Positions 50,812 to 58,681 of a stretch of 64,000 nucleotides of DNA are shown here, piece after piece. Every line of letters starts with the position of its first letter. Position 1 is the stretch's first letter. Source of the stretch: Thermoanaerobacterium butyriciformans (GTDB taxonomy: Bacteria > Bacillota > Thermoanaerobacteria > Thermoanaerobacterales > Thermoanaerobacteraceae); NCBI RefSeq assembly GCF_017874545.1, contig NZ_JAGGLT010000002.1, positions 1 to 64,000 on the forward strand. The letters are read 5' to 3'. The notes below the pieces were generated by a model. That model worked only from the letters and a program-made list of their open reading frames with translations, ran no database searches and was not told the DNA's origin. Both the position numbers and the translations under genes were made by a program.

Positions 50812-51258
50812 TTAAGCAGACATTATCCACCCACCACTAGTGTGAACGGCTGTTATATAATCTGGACTTGTATGTTCCACAAATCTTATATTATAATCTC
50901 CATAGAATTCTAAAAATGACATTTTTACTTTTATTAAATCGTATTGTGGATGGTCTGTCATCCAACTTACAAGTCCCTCTAATTCCCATTCTCCTTCTTT
51001 TACAATACCTTCTGTAGTTTTGAATCCAGATCCTAATGCACTAACCAATCCTGATATTGCACCCACGGCAGCCACTACAGTTGGTGTTCCAAAAGCAAAA
51101 CCTAATATAGTAGATACTAACCCTAAATCACTTGACAATTTAGAAAAGTTTTGTTCTTCAAATCCATCATTCCACATATCATATTGTGCTTTCTGCATAT
51201 CTCTAAGATTTTGCAAACTAACTGTCAAAGTATCTGCATATTCTTTCGTCCAATACAT
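50812..51258 (-). CDS. Bacteriocin-like or pore-forming protein candidate
   Basis: 148 residues with a Gly/Ala/Val-rich hydrophobic centre (LGLVSTILGFAFGTPTVVAA, then VGAISGLVSALGSGF) flanked by polar ends; no signal peptide. It resembles circular or large hydrophobic bacteriocins in composition only. The idea that it is exported rests on context: a holin-like gene, a sigma factor of the UviA/TcdR kind, and a promoter with the CTCTTT element that such sigma factors use. The start follows GTGAGGTG. Confidence 0.55.
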   Translation of the reverse strand: MYWTKEYADTLTVSLQNLRDMQKAQYDMWNDGFEEQNFSKLSSDLGLVSTILGFAFGTPTVVAAVGAISGLVSALGSGFKTTEGIVKEGEWELEGLVSWMTDHPQYDLIKVKMSFLEFYGDYNIRFVEHTSPDYITAVHTSGGWIMSA

Positions 51259-51327
51259 ATTTTTTCACCTCACTTTCATTAGTTTTTTCAGAAGGAAATT
51301 ATCGGCCGATTTATCCCTCTATATATT

Positions 51328-51355
51328 AAAGAGTGTTTTTATATCGATTTTACAA
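51328..51355 (-). promoter_or_regulatory. Candidate group-5 (UviA/TcdR-type) sigma promoter
   Basis: On the minus strand TTGTAA (51350-51355) and CTCTTT (51328-51333) are 16 bp apart, upstream of the toxin-like gene. CTCTTT matches the -10 element known for TcdR/UviA/BotR sigma factors. No sigma-A -10 is obvious here. Confidence 0.55.
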
Positions 51356-51883
51356 CCTCCAATCAAAAAAATTTTTCAGTTTTTCTAAAGCTTTGTTTTT
51401 TGCTTTATTCACTGCCTGTTGTGAAATGTTTAAATCACTTGCAATGTCCTTTTCTTTTTCGTTATTCATAATTGCTCGTATTATTATTTCTCTCTGCAAC
51501 GACGTCAATTGATTTAATGCCTGTATTACCGTTGTTTTTATGTTTATTTCATTATATAAATCCATCTTATCTGGTATATCATCATCCAATATTAACAATT
51601 CGCTTTTTTGTACTTTGCTTTGATTTTTTGATAGTCTTATATATTCGTTTCTTATGCATGTTTCTATATACTTGATTAATTGCTTGTCGGTCATTAGGTT
51701 TACTGTTTTCTCGCTTTTTACAATTTCAATAAATTTGATTAACAGATCCGTTTCAGATCCATCACAGTCTAGTTTTCTTTTATACTTGTTTATAAGTGGC
51801 ATGAATTGTTCTATTAGCATCAACAAGGCATCTTTATTGCCTTCTTGTGCTTTTTGGAAAAGGTCTTTAAGTCTGTTTTCCAT
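51350..51883 (-). CDS. Alternative sigma factor, ECF/UviA-TcdR-like
   Basis: 177 residues. Region 2 (ALLMLIEQFMPLINKYKRKL; IKYIETCIRNEYIRLSKNQ) and region 4 with helix-turn-helix (QALNQLTSLQREIIIRAIM; DIASDLNISQQAVNKAK) are clear, without region 1 or 3. It would direct RNA polymerase to special promoters. Size and holin-plus-toxin neighbours match the sigma factors that drive clostridial toxins and bacteriocins. It overlaps the holin gene by 17 bp. Confidence 0.8.
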   Translation of the reverse strand: MENRLKDLFQKAQEGNKDALLMLIEQFMPLINKYKRKLDCDGSETDLLIKFIEIVKSEKTVNLMTDKQLIKYIETCIRNEYIRLSKNQSKVQKSELLILDDDIPDKMDLYNEINIKTTVIQALNQLTSLQREIIIRAIMNNEKEKDIASDLNISQQAVNKAKNKALEKLKNFFDWRL

Positions 51884-52154
51884 TTTTTATGTCAGTTATA
51901 CTATGCCAGCTTCCTATTGCTGATGTTGTTGCTAACAGTGAATTTATAAGGTACAAAGGAATGTTTTTTATAGAAAATTGCTTTGTTATTAAAGATGTTA
52001 TTAAAATGATTGTAAATGATACAATTAAGACCAAAAGTCTTGTTGGTATTTGCTTAAATGGTTTTAAATCTTTGATAAATTGTACTATTAACGTCGTTGC
52101 TGTTATTGTACCTGCTAATGTGCCTAACGTGGCATAGGTGAAAAAATCATTCAA
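51867..52154 (-). CDS. Holin-like membrane protein
   Basis: 95 residues starting at TTG behind GGAGGTGATAACC. Three hydrophobic helices (about 3-27, 38-57, 65-83) and a short charged tail, the look of phage holins. Holin-like proteins beside toxin sigma factors (TcdE, UviB) help release of proteins without signal peptides. It is the first gene of the cassette. Confidence 0.65.
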   Translation of the reverse strand: MNDFFTYATLGTLAGTITATTLIVQFIKDLKPFKQIPTRLLVLIVSFTIILITSLITKQFSIKNIPLYLINSLLATTSAIGSWHSITDIKNGKQT

Positions 52155-52173
52155 GGTTATCACCTCCAATAAA

Positions 52174-52216
52174 AAAGGCTTACAAATCCAACAAGGGAAT
52201 GTAAGTCTTTTTTATT
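52174..52216 (-). terminator. Bidirectional terminator
   Basis: AGGCTTACA/TGTAAGTCT stem flanked by A and T runs on both sides, just upstream of the holin gene. Confidence 0.65.
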
Positions 52217-52254
52217 GATAAAAATCTATCAGCAGGTATAATTAACATATTTAC

Positions 52255-52434
52255 AAAAAAAGAAATAAGCCTTGCAATACCCTTTTTGGATATGCAAGAC
52301 TTATTTCACCCTTATAGGTAGACTAAAAGTTTTTAAAAAACCTAAAGGTAGACTAAAAAAATATCTTTTGTGATTTTTAGTTATTTTTTAAAAATGTTTC
52401 AATCCCTTACTAGGTAGACTAAAAAACTTAACTT
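52255..52434 (-). ncRNA. Small RNA unit carrying three CRISPR-like repeats
   Basis: A ~175-nt unit with its own promoter and terminator. In the RNA sense it starts with a near-complete repeat, GTTTTTTAGTCTACCTAG then TAAGGGATTGAAAC (52396-52427). A 36-nt AT-rich spacer-sized segment follows. Next comes a degenerate repeat (TTTTTTAGTCTACCTTTAGG, about 52330-52361) and directly after it a third (CTTTTAGTCTACCTATAAGG then GTGAAAT, about 52303-52331). A terminator hairpin AAATAAGTCTTGCA/TGCAAGGCTTATTT follows with a T run. GTTT...ATTGAAAC is typical of type I-B/III repeats. No cas genes are near. Repeat spacing is 66 and 30 bp. Confidence 0.7.
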
Positions 52435-52440
52435 AATTTT

Positions 52441-52468
52441 ATTTTAGCACATTTTTCCTTCGTGTCAA
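52441..52468 (-). promoter_or_regulatory. Sigma-A promoter of the CRISPR-like small RNA
   Basis: TTGACA (52463-52468) and TAAAAT (52441-52446), 16-bp spacer; the first repeat begins about 14 bp downstream. Confidence 0.75.
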
Positions 52469-52499
52469 TACATTTTTTAAAAAAAAATATGGACAGGTA

Positions 52500-53996
52500 T
52501 TATGCCTGTCCTATTTCTATTTTATTGATATTTTCGATCATGCTACCATAACCTTTGATCGACATTGCAATATACTCAAGCACTGTTTCAGACCAACCGT
52601 AGATATAATGAGTGTTTTTATCGGTTGGCGGGACCATTGAAGAACGATATGGTGCAATGTCTATGACAAAGGCTTTTGTATTCGGATTGATTGAACGACG
52701 GTACTTTTCTAATTCATTGTAGAATGGTGAACCGGTGTTTTGCTGTTCGTCTGTGATAATTATTATGTTATCTACACAGACATTATCTTTCCTTAACTTC
52801 TCAACAGGTGCACCTGTGTCTGTACCGCCTCTAGCCTCTATCTTTTCGGCCTGTGAAAGGATAGAATCGTACATAGAAGGGCTTGGATCATATACACGTG
52901 TATCAAACGTCCAGAATATGCCATTGCCTTTTGTTTTTTTGTATAAGGCAAGTGCAAATACTGAACCAATACGCAAATAATCTCCTTTCATAGATCCAGA
53001 TACATCCAAAAATACTGCTGTTTTTCCAGAAATTTCAGATAAGTTATCAAAAGTAAGCTCTACAGCCTGTCTTAAAACGTCCTTTACCCATGCCTTTTCT
53101 ACCTGATGAAAGGCAGTGACAAACCTAAATGGCAGTATTTTAGACTTTTTTAATCTTTCTGGATCATTTAAAACAGATGTTATATAGTCTCTATTCTCAT
53201 CAAGTATACCAGCCCTATCGAGTGTATTTAAGTTTCTCAACAAAGCAAAAATTGGCATTTGATGGAGAATAGCATTCCAAATTTCTTTATCTGGCTTTAT
53301 AACACCTGTTACTACCTCATGCGGAAGTCTGCCTTCTTGTATAAGTGCAATCTGTTCTCTTGTATTTATTGTTTTCTTTAAAGTCTCATAAGCTGATATT
53401 TGTGGCACTTGTGTCTTGTCATATTCCTTGCCGACAAGATATGCAAATATAGCCTTCTGTTTGTCATTAATCGGTTTCGGATGCACTGTTTTAACAATAT
53501 CTCCAAGGCTATATCCACGTCCACGACCATTGTATTTGATAGCCCAGTATTCGGAGATATTGTTGAGAAATCTGGTTACTTGACGCTTTATAGAACGTCC
53601 TCCCTGTCCTCTTCCTAATCCTTCTAATATCGTAAAGAAATCTTGCAGATCTGAAGGAATAAGCACAACATTGTCAAAAATTTTTGCAAATAATTCTGTT
53701 GATATAGAAGATAACTTTGCAAGTCCAAATATAGGCTGCAATCTCATTAATCCTTTATTACGTGCAAAGACTAATGCCTTTGCAACAAATTCCGGATTTC
53801 TTTCTAACATCTGATCATGCAATGCATCAGCTTCACTTAACAACGTATCACTATCGGCATAAAATGTGTTTCCGATAGTGTTTGTGAGCAATGTCTGTAC
53901 ATATTGTTCTTCCAGTGATCTAGTATAAGCTGGATAACCTTCTCTATTTGTCGTGTCTGCCATTTTTACTGAAAATAATTCTTTTGCTCTCGACAT
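52500..53996 (-). CDS. rsr: Ro60/Rsr-like TROVE-VWA RNA-binding protein
   Basis: 498 residues. The TROVE domain (about 15-310) carries ALVFARNKGLMRLQPIFGLA, GRGQGGRSIKRQVTRFLNNI and LLRNLNTLDRAGI. A von Willebrand domain follows with MIDAS DVSGSMKG (around 332) and RGGTDTGAPVEKL. Ro60 forms a ring that binds Y RNA outside and misfolded RNA ends inside; bacterial Rsr assists RNA decay and maturation. The start follows AAGGAGGTTATTTTT. A Y-like RNA lies immediately upstream. Confidence 0.93.
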   Translation of the reverse strand: MSRAKELFSVKMADTTNREGYPAYTRSLEEQYVQTLLTNTIGNTFYADSDTLLSEADALHDQMLERNPEFVAKALVFARNKGLMRLQPIFGLAKLSSISTELFAKIFDNVVLIPSDLQDFFTILEGLGRGQGGRSIKRQVTRFLNNISEYWAIKYNGRGRGYSLGDIVKTVHPKPINDKQKAIFAYLVGKEYDKTQVPQISAYETLKKTINTREQIALIQEGRLPHEVVTGVIKPDKEIWNAILHQMPIFALLRNLNTLDRAGILDENRDYITSVLNDPERLKKSKILPFRFVTAFHQVEKAWVKDVLRQAVELTFDNLSEISGKTAVFLDVSGSMKGDYLRIGSVFALALYKKTKGNGIFWTFDTRVYDPSPSMYDSILSQAEKIEARGGTDTGAPVEKLRKDNVCVDNIIIITDEQQNTGSPFYNELEKYRRSINPNTKAFVIDIAPYRSSMVPPTDKNTHYIYGWSETVLEYIAMSIKGYGSMIENINKIEIGQA

Positions 53997-54009
53997 AAAA
54001 ATAACCTCC

Positions 54010-54262
54010 TTTTTATCTTTGGAGGCGCATTTCTATTTTACATGGAATACGAGGAATGAAGCGGACAGGTACATAACGGTGCCTTACCTCTTGGCTACCA
54101 CAGGATTTCCTGCGGGCAGGATTCGAACCTGCGATTCCCGGCTTAACAAGCGAAGTAACCCGTCCTAACGCCTCGTACATATGTAACAAATGAGGAAAGA
54201 TTTTGAGAGGTGCTTTCTAATACCCAAAATGTACGAAGTAACCCCTCATTGCGCCTCATCTT
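54010..54262 (-). ncRNA. Y-like RNA (YrlA type) with tRNA-like module
   Basis: Upstream of rsr on the same strand. In RNA sense, AATGAGG/CCTCATT closes a first arm containing GGGGTTACTTCG. A second GGGTTACTTCG (near 54150-54162) follows in an arm closed by CGAGG/CCTCG. The tail holds a T-arm-like GCAGG, TTCGAAT, CCTGC (54116-54132) and, after it, a D-arm-like GTAGCCAAGAGGTAAGGCAC, that is, tRNA arms in permuted order. Known bacterial Y RNAs bind Rsr through a stem and mimic tRNA at the other end. The doubled GGTTACTTCG suggests two Rsr-binding sites or two joined Y RNAs. Confidence 0.8.
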
Positions 54263-54373
54263 TATCTTACATGTTTATCATAGCACATATTGCTTACTTT
54301 GTATACGCTCATAATATGTGATTTTTAACAATAATTCATTGTTATAATTGATTATTTGATATTATATTTAATT

Positions 54374-54739
54374 TTATTTATTTTTCTCGTTTTTTCTCTC
54401 AATATTTATAACATTTGCATTTTCCGTATAAATAACATTAATAACATCATAATTGTGTTGATTAACATACTCATTAATTTTGTTTTTAATTATATCTTCG
54501 TCGATAGATATACTGCCTATTACATAAATATTATTTCTGTCATAAAAAATACTTGCGGTTTCGTTATAAGTTTTATAAACTTCTTCAGCAGTACATACAT
54601 TTTTTCCATTAACAGATTTCTCTAACAAATCTCTTAAGAAAGATGATGGTGTTGTGTGCATTTCTCGGCACTGATTTTGTAGTTTGGTTAATGTCTTATA
54701 GTCAATTCTTGTATTGACTGTAAATTTTTTAATTGCCAT
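54374..54739 (-). CDS. Ribbon-helix-helix-like protein with C-terminal domain
   Basis: 121 residues. [20 protein letters not shown] and [15 protein letters not shown] look like a strand-helix-helix DNA-binding motif. The C-terminal half is beta-rich ([20 protein letters not shown]). It overlaps the HU gene by 11 bp and may be a regulator co-expressed with it. Confidence 0.6.
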   Translation of the reverse strand: MAIKKFTVNTRIDYKTLTKLQNQCREMHTTPSSFLRDLLEKSVNGKNVCTAEEVYKTYNETASIFYDRNNIYVIGSISIDEDIIKNKINEYVNQHNYDVINVIYTENANVINIERKNEKNK

Positions 54740-55013
54740 TACTATTGACCGCCTTTTTCAGTTCTGCGCCTGCCTTAAATGCAGGTGCTTTTGTTGCTGG
54801 TATTGTTATTTCTTCACCTGTTTGAGGATTTCTGCCTTTTCTTTCTGCTCTGTCATGCACCTCAAACGTACCAAAGCCTACTAACTGCACTTTATCACCC
54901 TTTTGCAAAGCTTCCATAACGCTTTTTACAAAAGCATCTAATGCCTTTTCTGAATCTTTTTTTGTCAAGCCTGATTTTTCGGCTATTTTACTAACCAATT
55001 CGCTTTTGTTCAT
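54729..55013 (-). CDS. hup: HU-family DNA-binding protein
   Basis: 94 residues. [40 protein letters not shown] and [12 protein letters not shown] are nearly canonical HU sequence. It bends and compacts DNA and supports replication and recombination. The start follows AAGGAGGCGTTTTT. An element-borne HU may help the plasmid remain silent or aid serine recombination. Confidence 0.95.
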   Translation of the reverse strand: MNKSELVSKIAEKSGLTKKDSEKALDAFVKSVMEALQKGDKVQLVGFGTFEVHDRAERKGRNPQTGEEITIPATKAPAFKAGAELKKAVNSNGN

Positions 55014-55135
55014 AAAAACGCCTCCTTGAAATTTTTGGTTCTGCCTTATTATAACTTGAGTTTAAGCCTTTTGCAAGTATTTTGACGTACATGCAAAGTA
55101 CATTTTTGTTATTTTTGATTGATATAATAAACTTT

Positions 55136-55930
55136 TTATAGGTATATGAAACCTTCAGGTTCCCATTTTGTTCTTATTCCAATTTTTAAATTTGGTATTT
55201 CTTTCTTAACTATTTCTAACATTTTTAATGCATCTTCTTCTTTTAATGTTTTCTTATTCGAACCTTTAATCTCATTATATAACCTTATAGTCCAAAACTT
55301 ATTTGTAATATTTCCACTTTCTTGTATTTTTTTTCCTATTATCAATAAATCTTCTATTGTCGTATCAGCGAACACGCATGTTCTTACATCTACCAATACT
55401 CCATTTTCTGATAATATTTTTTGGACCTTATATGAATTATTTAGCATTTTTTCCGATTTGCTTTCGGTTAAACCTGTAAGCTCTGCAAATTTCGCTGCAT
55501 TAGATGCTTTTACATCTATTGAGGCAAAATCCAGATAAGGATATATTGTTTTTGCTAGTTCTACAGATGATCCATTATGTGCTATGCTTGTTATTCCACC
55601 TTTTTGTTTTGCATATTTGAGCATTTTTAATGATAATCTTTTGTACATACACGGATCTCCTCCCGACAGTCTTATAACTTGTCGTGAACTTATTGTTTCG
55701 TCTATTTTTTTATATAGGATATTTTCTTCTACTTGTACGGAATGCAAAATACTTCCATTTTTATTTTTCCATTGTCCTTCTCTTTTGCAATACTCGCAGT
55801 TAAAATTGCATTTACCAAAAGAAAATATTCGCATTGGTAACGGTTCCTTTCCAAAAGCCTTTAAAAAATAAGCTGGACGTATTTCGCTTATTATTTCACC
55901 CTTATATGGCAATATGAATATTTTAGACAT
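55136..55930 (-). CDS. Radical SAM protein (activating-enzyme / QueE-like)
   Basis: 264 residues. The cluster motif is CNFNCEYC (CxxxCxxC, around 40-47), followed by RLSGGDPC and SIDVKASN. It resembles small activating enzymes and 7-carboxy-7-deazaguanine synthase. With no nrdD or queuosine genes in the window the substrate is open; a role in DNA modification or anaerobic nucleotide reduction is possible. The start follows AAAGGAGAGATAAAG. Confidence 0.75.
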   Translation of the reverse strand: MSKIFILPYKGEIISEIRPAYFLKAFGKEPLPMRIFSFGKCNFNCEYCKREGQWKNKNGSILHSVQVEENILYKKIDETISSRQVIRLSGGDPCMYKRLSLKMLKYAKQKGGITSIAHNGSSVELAKTIYPYLDFASIDVKASNAAKFAELTGLTESKSEKMLNNSYKVQKILSENGVLVDVRTCVFADTTIEDLLIIGKKIQESGNITNKFWTIRLYNEIKGSNKKTLKEEDALKMLEIVKKEIPNLKIGIRTKWEPEGFIYL

Positions 55931-55963
55931 CTTTATCTCTCCTTTTTTTCATTTTTTGTAAAT

Positions 55964-55997
55964 AAAAAAAACGAACTTATTTAAGTCCGTTTTAAGT
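55964..55997 (-). terminator. Terminator-like hairpin upstream of the radical SAM gene
   Basis: AAACGAACTT/AAGTCCGTTT stem with a T run on the minus strand and A-rich flank. Together with 55998-56233 it makes a non-coding region that holds the recurrent palindrome at 56116-56129 and the recA promoter. Confidence 0.5.
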
Positions 55998-56115
55998 TTT
56001 TTTATTTAATTTTTGCATAATTTTTCATAATGTCCTTGTACAGTGTATATATACCCTGTATTTTTCTAGACATGTTTTGTATTGTGTACTTTTTATGCAG
56101 TTACTGCATATTTTC

Positions 56116-56129
56116 GGTATGCGCATACC
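56116..56129. repeat. Recurrent palindrome GGTATGCGCATACC upstream of recA
   Basis: A 14-bp perfect palindrome identical to those at 20037-20054, 27381-27398, 33200-33217, 41667-41684 and 44825-44841. Here it has no T run on either side and sits ~85 bp before a recA promoter with extended -10 TGCTATAAT (56196-56204), so a protein-binding role is as likely as termination. Confidence 0.7.
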
Positions 56130-56233
56130 TTGTAATATCTGCCATCTTATATGAAAAATCTTTTTGTTCAGCGATATTGTTCCGCTTGTTTCTGCTATAA
56201 TTAAGATATAACCACTGCAAGGGAGGAATTTTG

Positions 56234-57283
56234 ATGGAAGAAGAAAAACAAAAGGCATTAGAAAAGGCTATTGCTCAAATAGAAAAGCAGTTCGGCAAAG
56301 GTGCAATAATGAGATTAGGCGATACTCCAAAGATGAACGTGGAAGTTATTCCTACAGGCTGCCTTGAGTTAGACATTGCCTTAGGTATTGGGGGAATTCC
56401 TAGAGGACGTATTATAGAAATCTTTGGTCCTGAATCTTCTGGCAAAACCACTATAGCATTGCACATGATTGCTGAAGCACAAAAACTAGGTGGTACCAGT
56501 GCCTTTATTGATGCTGAACACGCACTTGATCCAACATATGCACAAAAGTTAGGCGTTGATATTAATAACTTATTAGTTTCGCAGCCTGATACTGGCGAAC
56601 AGGCTCTCCAGATTGTTGACGCACTTATACACAGCAGTGCAGTCGATCTTATCGTTGTTGACTCTGTCGCTGCTCTTGTGCCCAAAGCTGAAATTGACGG
56701 TGACATGGGTGACGCTCATGTTGGACTTCAGGCAAGGCTTATGTCACAAGCTTTAAGAAAACTTGCTGGTGCTATAAGCAGGACAAGGTCTACTGTTATT
56801 TTTATTAACCAGCTACGTGAAAAAGTTGGCATGGTGTTTGGAAATCCTGAAACAACTCCTGGCGGACGTGCATTGAAATTTTATGCAACTATCAGGCTGG
56901 ACGTCAGGAAGTCAGATCCCATAAAACAAGATAGTAATATAGTCGGTAGCAGGACACGCATCAAGGTTGTGAAAAACAAGGTTGCACCACCTTTTAAGCA
57001 GGCTGAAGTTGACATTATGTATGGTGAAGGTATTTCTAAAGAAGGAAGTCTTTTGGACATTGGAACTAACATCGAAATAATTGAGAAGAGCGGTGCTTGG
57101 TACTCGTATGGCGACATTAAGCTTGGACAAGGACGTGAAAATGCCAAACAGTATTTAAAAGAACACAAAGAGCTTGCTGACGAAATTGAACAGAAAATCA
57201 GAGAGAACTTTAATTTGGCCTTTGACAAAATTAAATCTACCTCTGATGACTCTTTCACTGATAATGACATAACAGAAAATTAG
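56234..57283 (+). CDS. recA: RecA recombinase
   Basis: 349 residues from ATG 56234 behind AAGGGAGGAATT. Walker A GPESSGKT, the L1/L2 region ([40 protein letters not shown]) and the C-terminal domain are all intact. It catalyses strand exchange and LexA cleavage. Element-borne RecA is uncommon but known in large plasmids and phages; it may support recombination where host RecA is absent, for example just after transfer. The gene may instead reflect acquisition of a host copy. Confidence 0.97.
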   Translation: MEEEKQKALEKAIAQIEKQFGKGAIMRLGDTPKMNVEVIPTGCLELDIALGIGGIPRGRIIEIFGPESSGKTTIALHMIAEAQKLGGTSAFIDAEHALDPTYAQKLGVDINNLLVSQPDTGEQALQIVDALIHSSAVDLIVVDSVAALVPKAEIDGDMGDAHVGLQARLMSQALRKLAGAISRTRSTVIFINQLREKVGMVFGNPETTPGGRALKFYATIRLDVRKSDPIKQDSNIVGSRTRIKVVKNKVAPPFKQAEVDIMYGEGISKEGSLLDIGTNIEIIEKSGAWYSYGDIKLGQGRENAKQYLKEHKELADEIEQKIRENFNLAFDKIKSTSDDSFTDNDITEN

Positions 57284-57311
57284 GTATGCGTTTTTATGCG
57301 CATACCTTTTT
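57282..57311 (+). terminator. recA terminator made from the recurrent palindrome
   Basis: AGGTATGCG (57282-57290) and CGCATACCT (57299-57307) form a perfect 9-bp stem around an 8-nt loop, followed by TTTTTG. It is the palindrome with a loop inserted, overlapping the recA stop codon. Confidence 0.85.
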
Positions 57312-57472
57312 GTTTTAGCGGGAGGAACAACGGAGAAAAAGTCCCTCTTATTAGGTATTATACTACATTACATCAGCTTTTTGCAATTTTTCTGAATATT
57401 TTATTTGTTTTTATCCAATAGCAAATTCAGGTTCTTTTATAGGCTTATATATGCCTTTATCAATATTTTTCT

Positions 57473-57501
57473 TTGACTTAATTAATAAAATGATGTATAA
57501 T
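57473..57501 (+). promoter_or_regulatory. Promoter of the AbrB-like gene
   Basis: TTGACT (57473-57478) and TATAAT (57496-57501), 17-bp spacer, 34 bp before the start codon. Confidence 0.85.
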
Positions 57502-57535
57502 TTATGTATCAAGGAAATTCAAGGAGGTATTATAA

Positions 57536-58132
57536 ATGAACAAAAACTTATACCTAAAAGCAACTGTAACAGGTAAAAGACAAATTACAATTCCGAAAGA
57601 AATATGTGAACTTCTTAATATAGATACCGGAAAACAAGTAATATTCAGAACAGAAGGCAAAAAAGTCATTTTTGAAGCAGAAAAAGAATACGAGACATGT
57701 TTTGCATGTTTTGGAACTTCTAAAATTGGAGAAATAGAATGTTTTGTCTGTAAAGGAACTGGCAAATTAGAAAAAGATATAATTAGCGACATTTATAAAT
57801 TAGTGGGTGTACTTAGTATACATTCAATAAAATATGGTGTGGAAATTGATTTCATACAACAGGAAATTGATAATAATGGAATTTTTAGCTATAAAGAATT
57901 CCCCGTGATTAAATTAAGAAGTTCCAAATATCCAGCAGATGAACTATTGCGTATTCAGGATGAAATCCAAAAACTGATCATTGAACAATTCACTCCCAAA
58001 AGCACAGAAAAAAATAAAACTTTATTTTATTTGCCTTCCGATGCAATGTTAAATTTAATTCTTGATACTTTATCTACTAAAAAAGCTAAAGAAGAAGTAA
58101 CTAAATGGTTCAGATATGAAAGAACTATCTGA
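57536..58132 (+). CDS. SpoVT/AbrB-domain regulator with zinc-binding motif
   Basis: 198 residues. The swapped-hairpin AbrB domain is at 6-48 (ATVTGKRQITIPKEICELLN, GKQVIFRTEGKKVIFEAE). Two CxxC motifs follow (CFACFGTS, CFVCKGTG), probably a zinc ribbon. The remaining ~120 residues are unassigned. The product is a transcription regulator or a partner of a toxin-type system. It has its own strong promoter and AAGGAGG. Confidence 0.78.
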   Translation: MNKNLYLKATVTGKRQITIPKEICELLNIDTGKQVIFRTEGKKVIFEAEKEYETCFACFGTSKIGEIECFVCKGTGKLEKDIISDIYKLVGVLSIHSIKYGVEIDFIQQEIDNNGIFSYKEFPVIKLRSSKYPADELLRIQDEIQKLIIEQFTPKSTEKNKTLFYLPSDAMLNLILDTLSTKKAKEEVTKWFRYERTI

Positions 58133-58168
58133 ACCTATTCCATCCTATAGAGGATGGAGTTTCCTATT

Positions 58169-58681
58169 TTATTGACCTTGCCCACTGTTATTCGCAGAAG
58201 GTTGCAATTTATTTTTGATTGTTGCTTTTATATAGTACTTATATTTATATATTTCTTTATTCCTTTCTCTCCATTCTTTCGGAAATATAATTGATTTTAT
58301 TGTCTCTGAATCTTTATAGCATACTATTTTACAGCCAGTATCTATTTTGTCAGACTTGATATGACAATGATAAACCTTGCTCCACGTGCTTGGTTCTGTG
58401 ATTTTCAGTATTGACAGTTCCATGTTTTTTGTACATTTTTTTGCCATTGATTCAGCATGTTTTTCTTCTATATAGGCTACTGGAAAAAGCAATATCAGCA
58501 GCATTATAGGTGCTATCATTATGCCTATAACAATTTCTTCAGGCAGACTCCACGGCTTGTTTATTATTTGTACTGTTAACGGAAACCTAAATGTCAAATA
58601 GTGAGAAAGTATTAATACACCAATAAGTCCTATATACAGGACTATAGATGGTGCAATATTTATCATGCCTTTTTTGTTCAT
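58169..58681 (-). CDS. Membrane protein with two helices
   Basis: 170 residues from MNKKGMINIAPSIVLYIG, chosen for GTGGAGGAAAT. Helices at about 8-28 and 50-72, then a cytoplasmic domain with charged residues. Its ATG overlaps the stop of the replication-relaxation-like gene (ATGA), so the two are probably coupled. A hairpin (CCATCC/GGATGG) near 58140-58158 may end the converging AbrB-like gene. Confidence 0.6.
   Translation of the reverse strand: MNKKGMINIAPSIVLYIGLIGVLILSHYLTFRFPLTVQIINKPWSLPEEIVIGIMIAPIMLLILLFPVAYIEEKHAESMAKKCTKNMELSILKITEPSTWSKVYHCHIKSDKIDTGCKIVCYKDSETIKSIIFPKEWRERNKEIYKYKYYIKATIKNKLQPSANNSGQGQ

Noticed and set aside
52303-52427. Functional CRISPR array
   Set aside because: Only one near-complete repeat and two degenerate ones, irregular spacing and no cas genes; treated as a repeat-bearing small RNA instead.
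54079-54132. tRNA gene suggested by a T-arm (TTCGAAT) and D-arm-like sequence
   Set aside because: The arms are in the wrong order and no acceptor stem closes; position upstream of rsr fits a Y RNA with tRNA mimicry.
55136-55930. Assignment of the radical SAM gene as viperin-like antiviral enzyme
   Set aside because: The CNFNCEYC and RLSGGDPC context looks like activating/QueE-like enzymes; viperin hallmarks are not evident.
56150-56210. LexA box in the recA promoter
   Set aside because: GTTC and GTTTC words occur but do not form the CGAAC-N4-GTTCG arrangement; no confident site.
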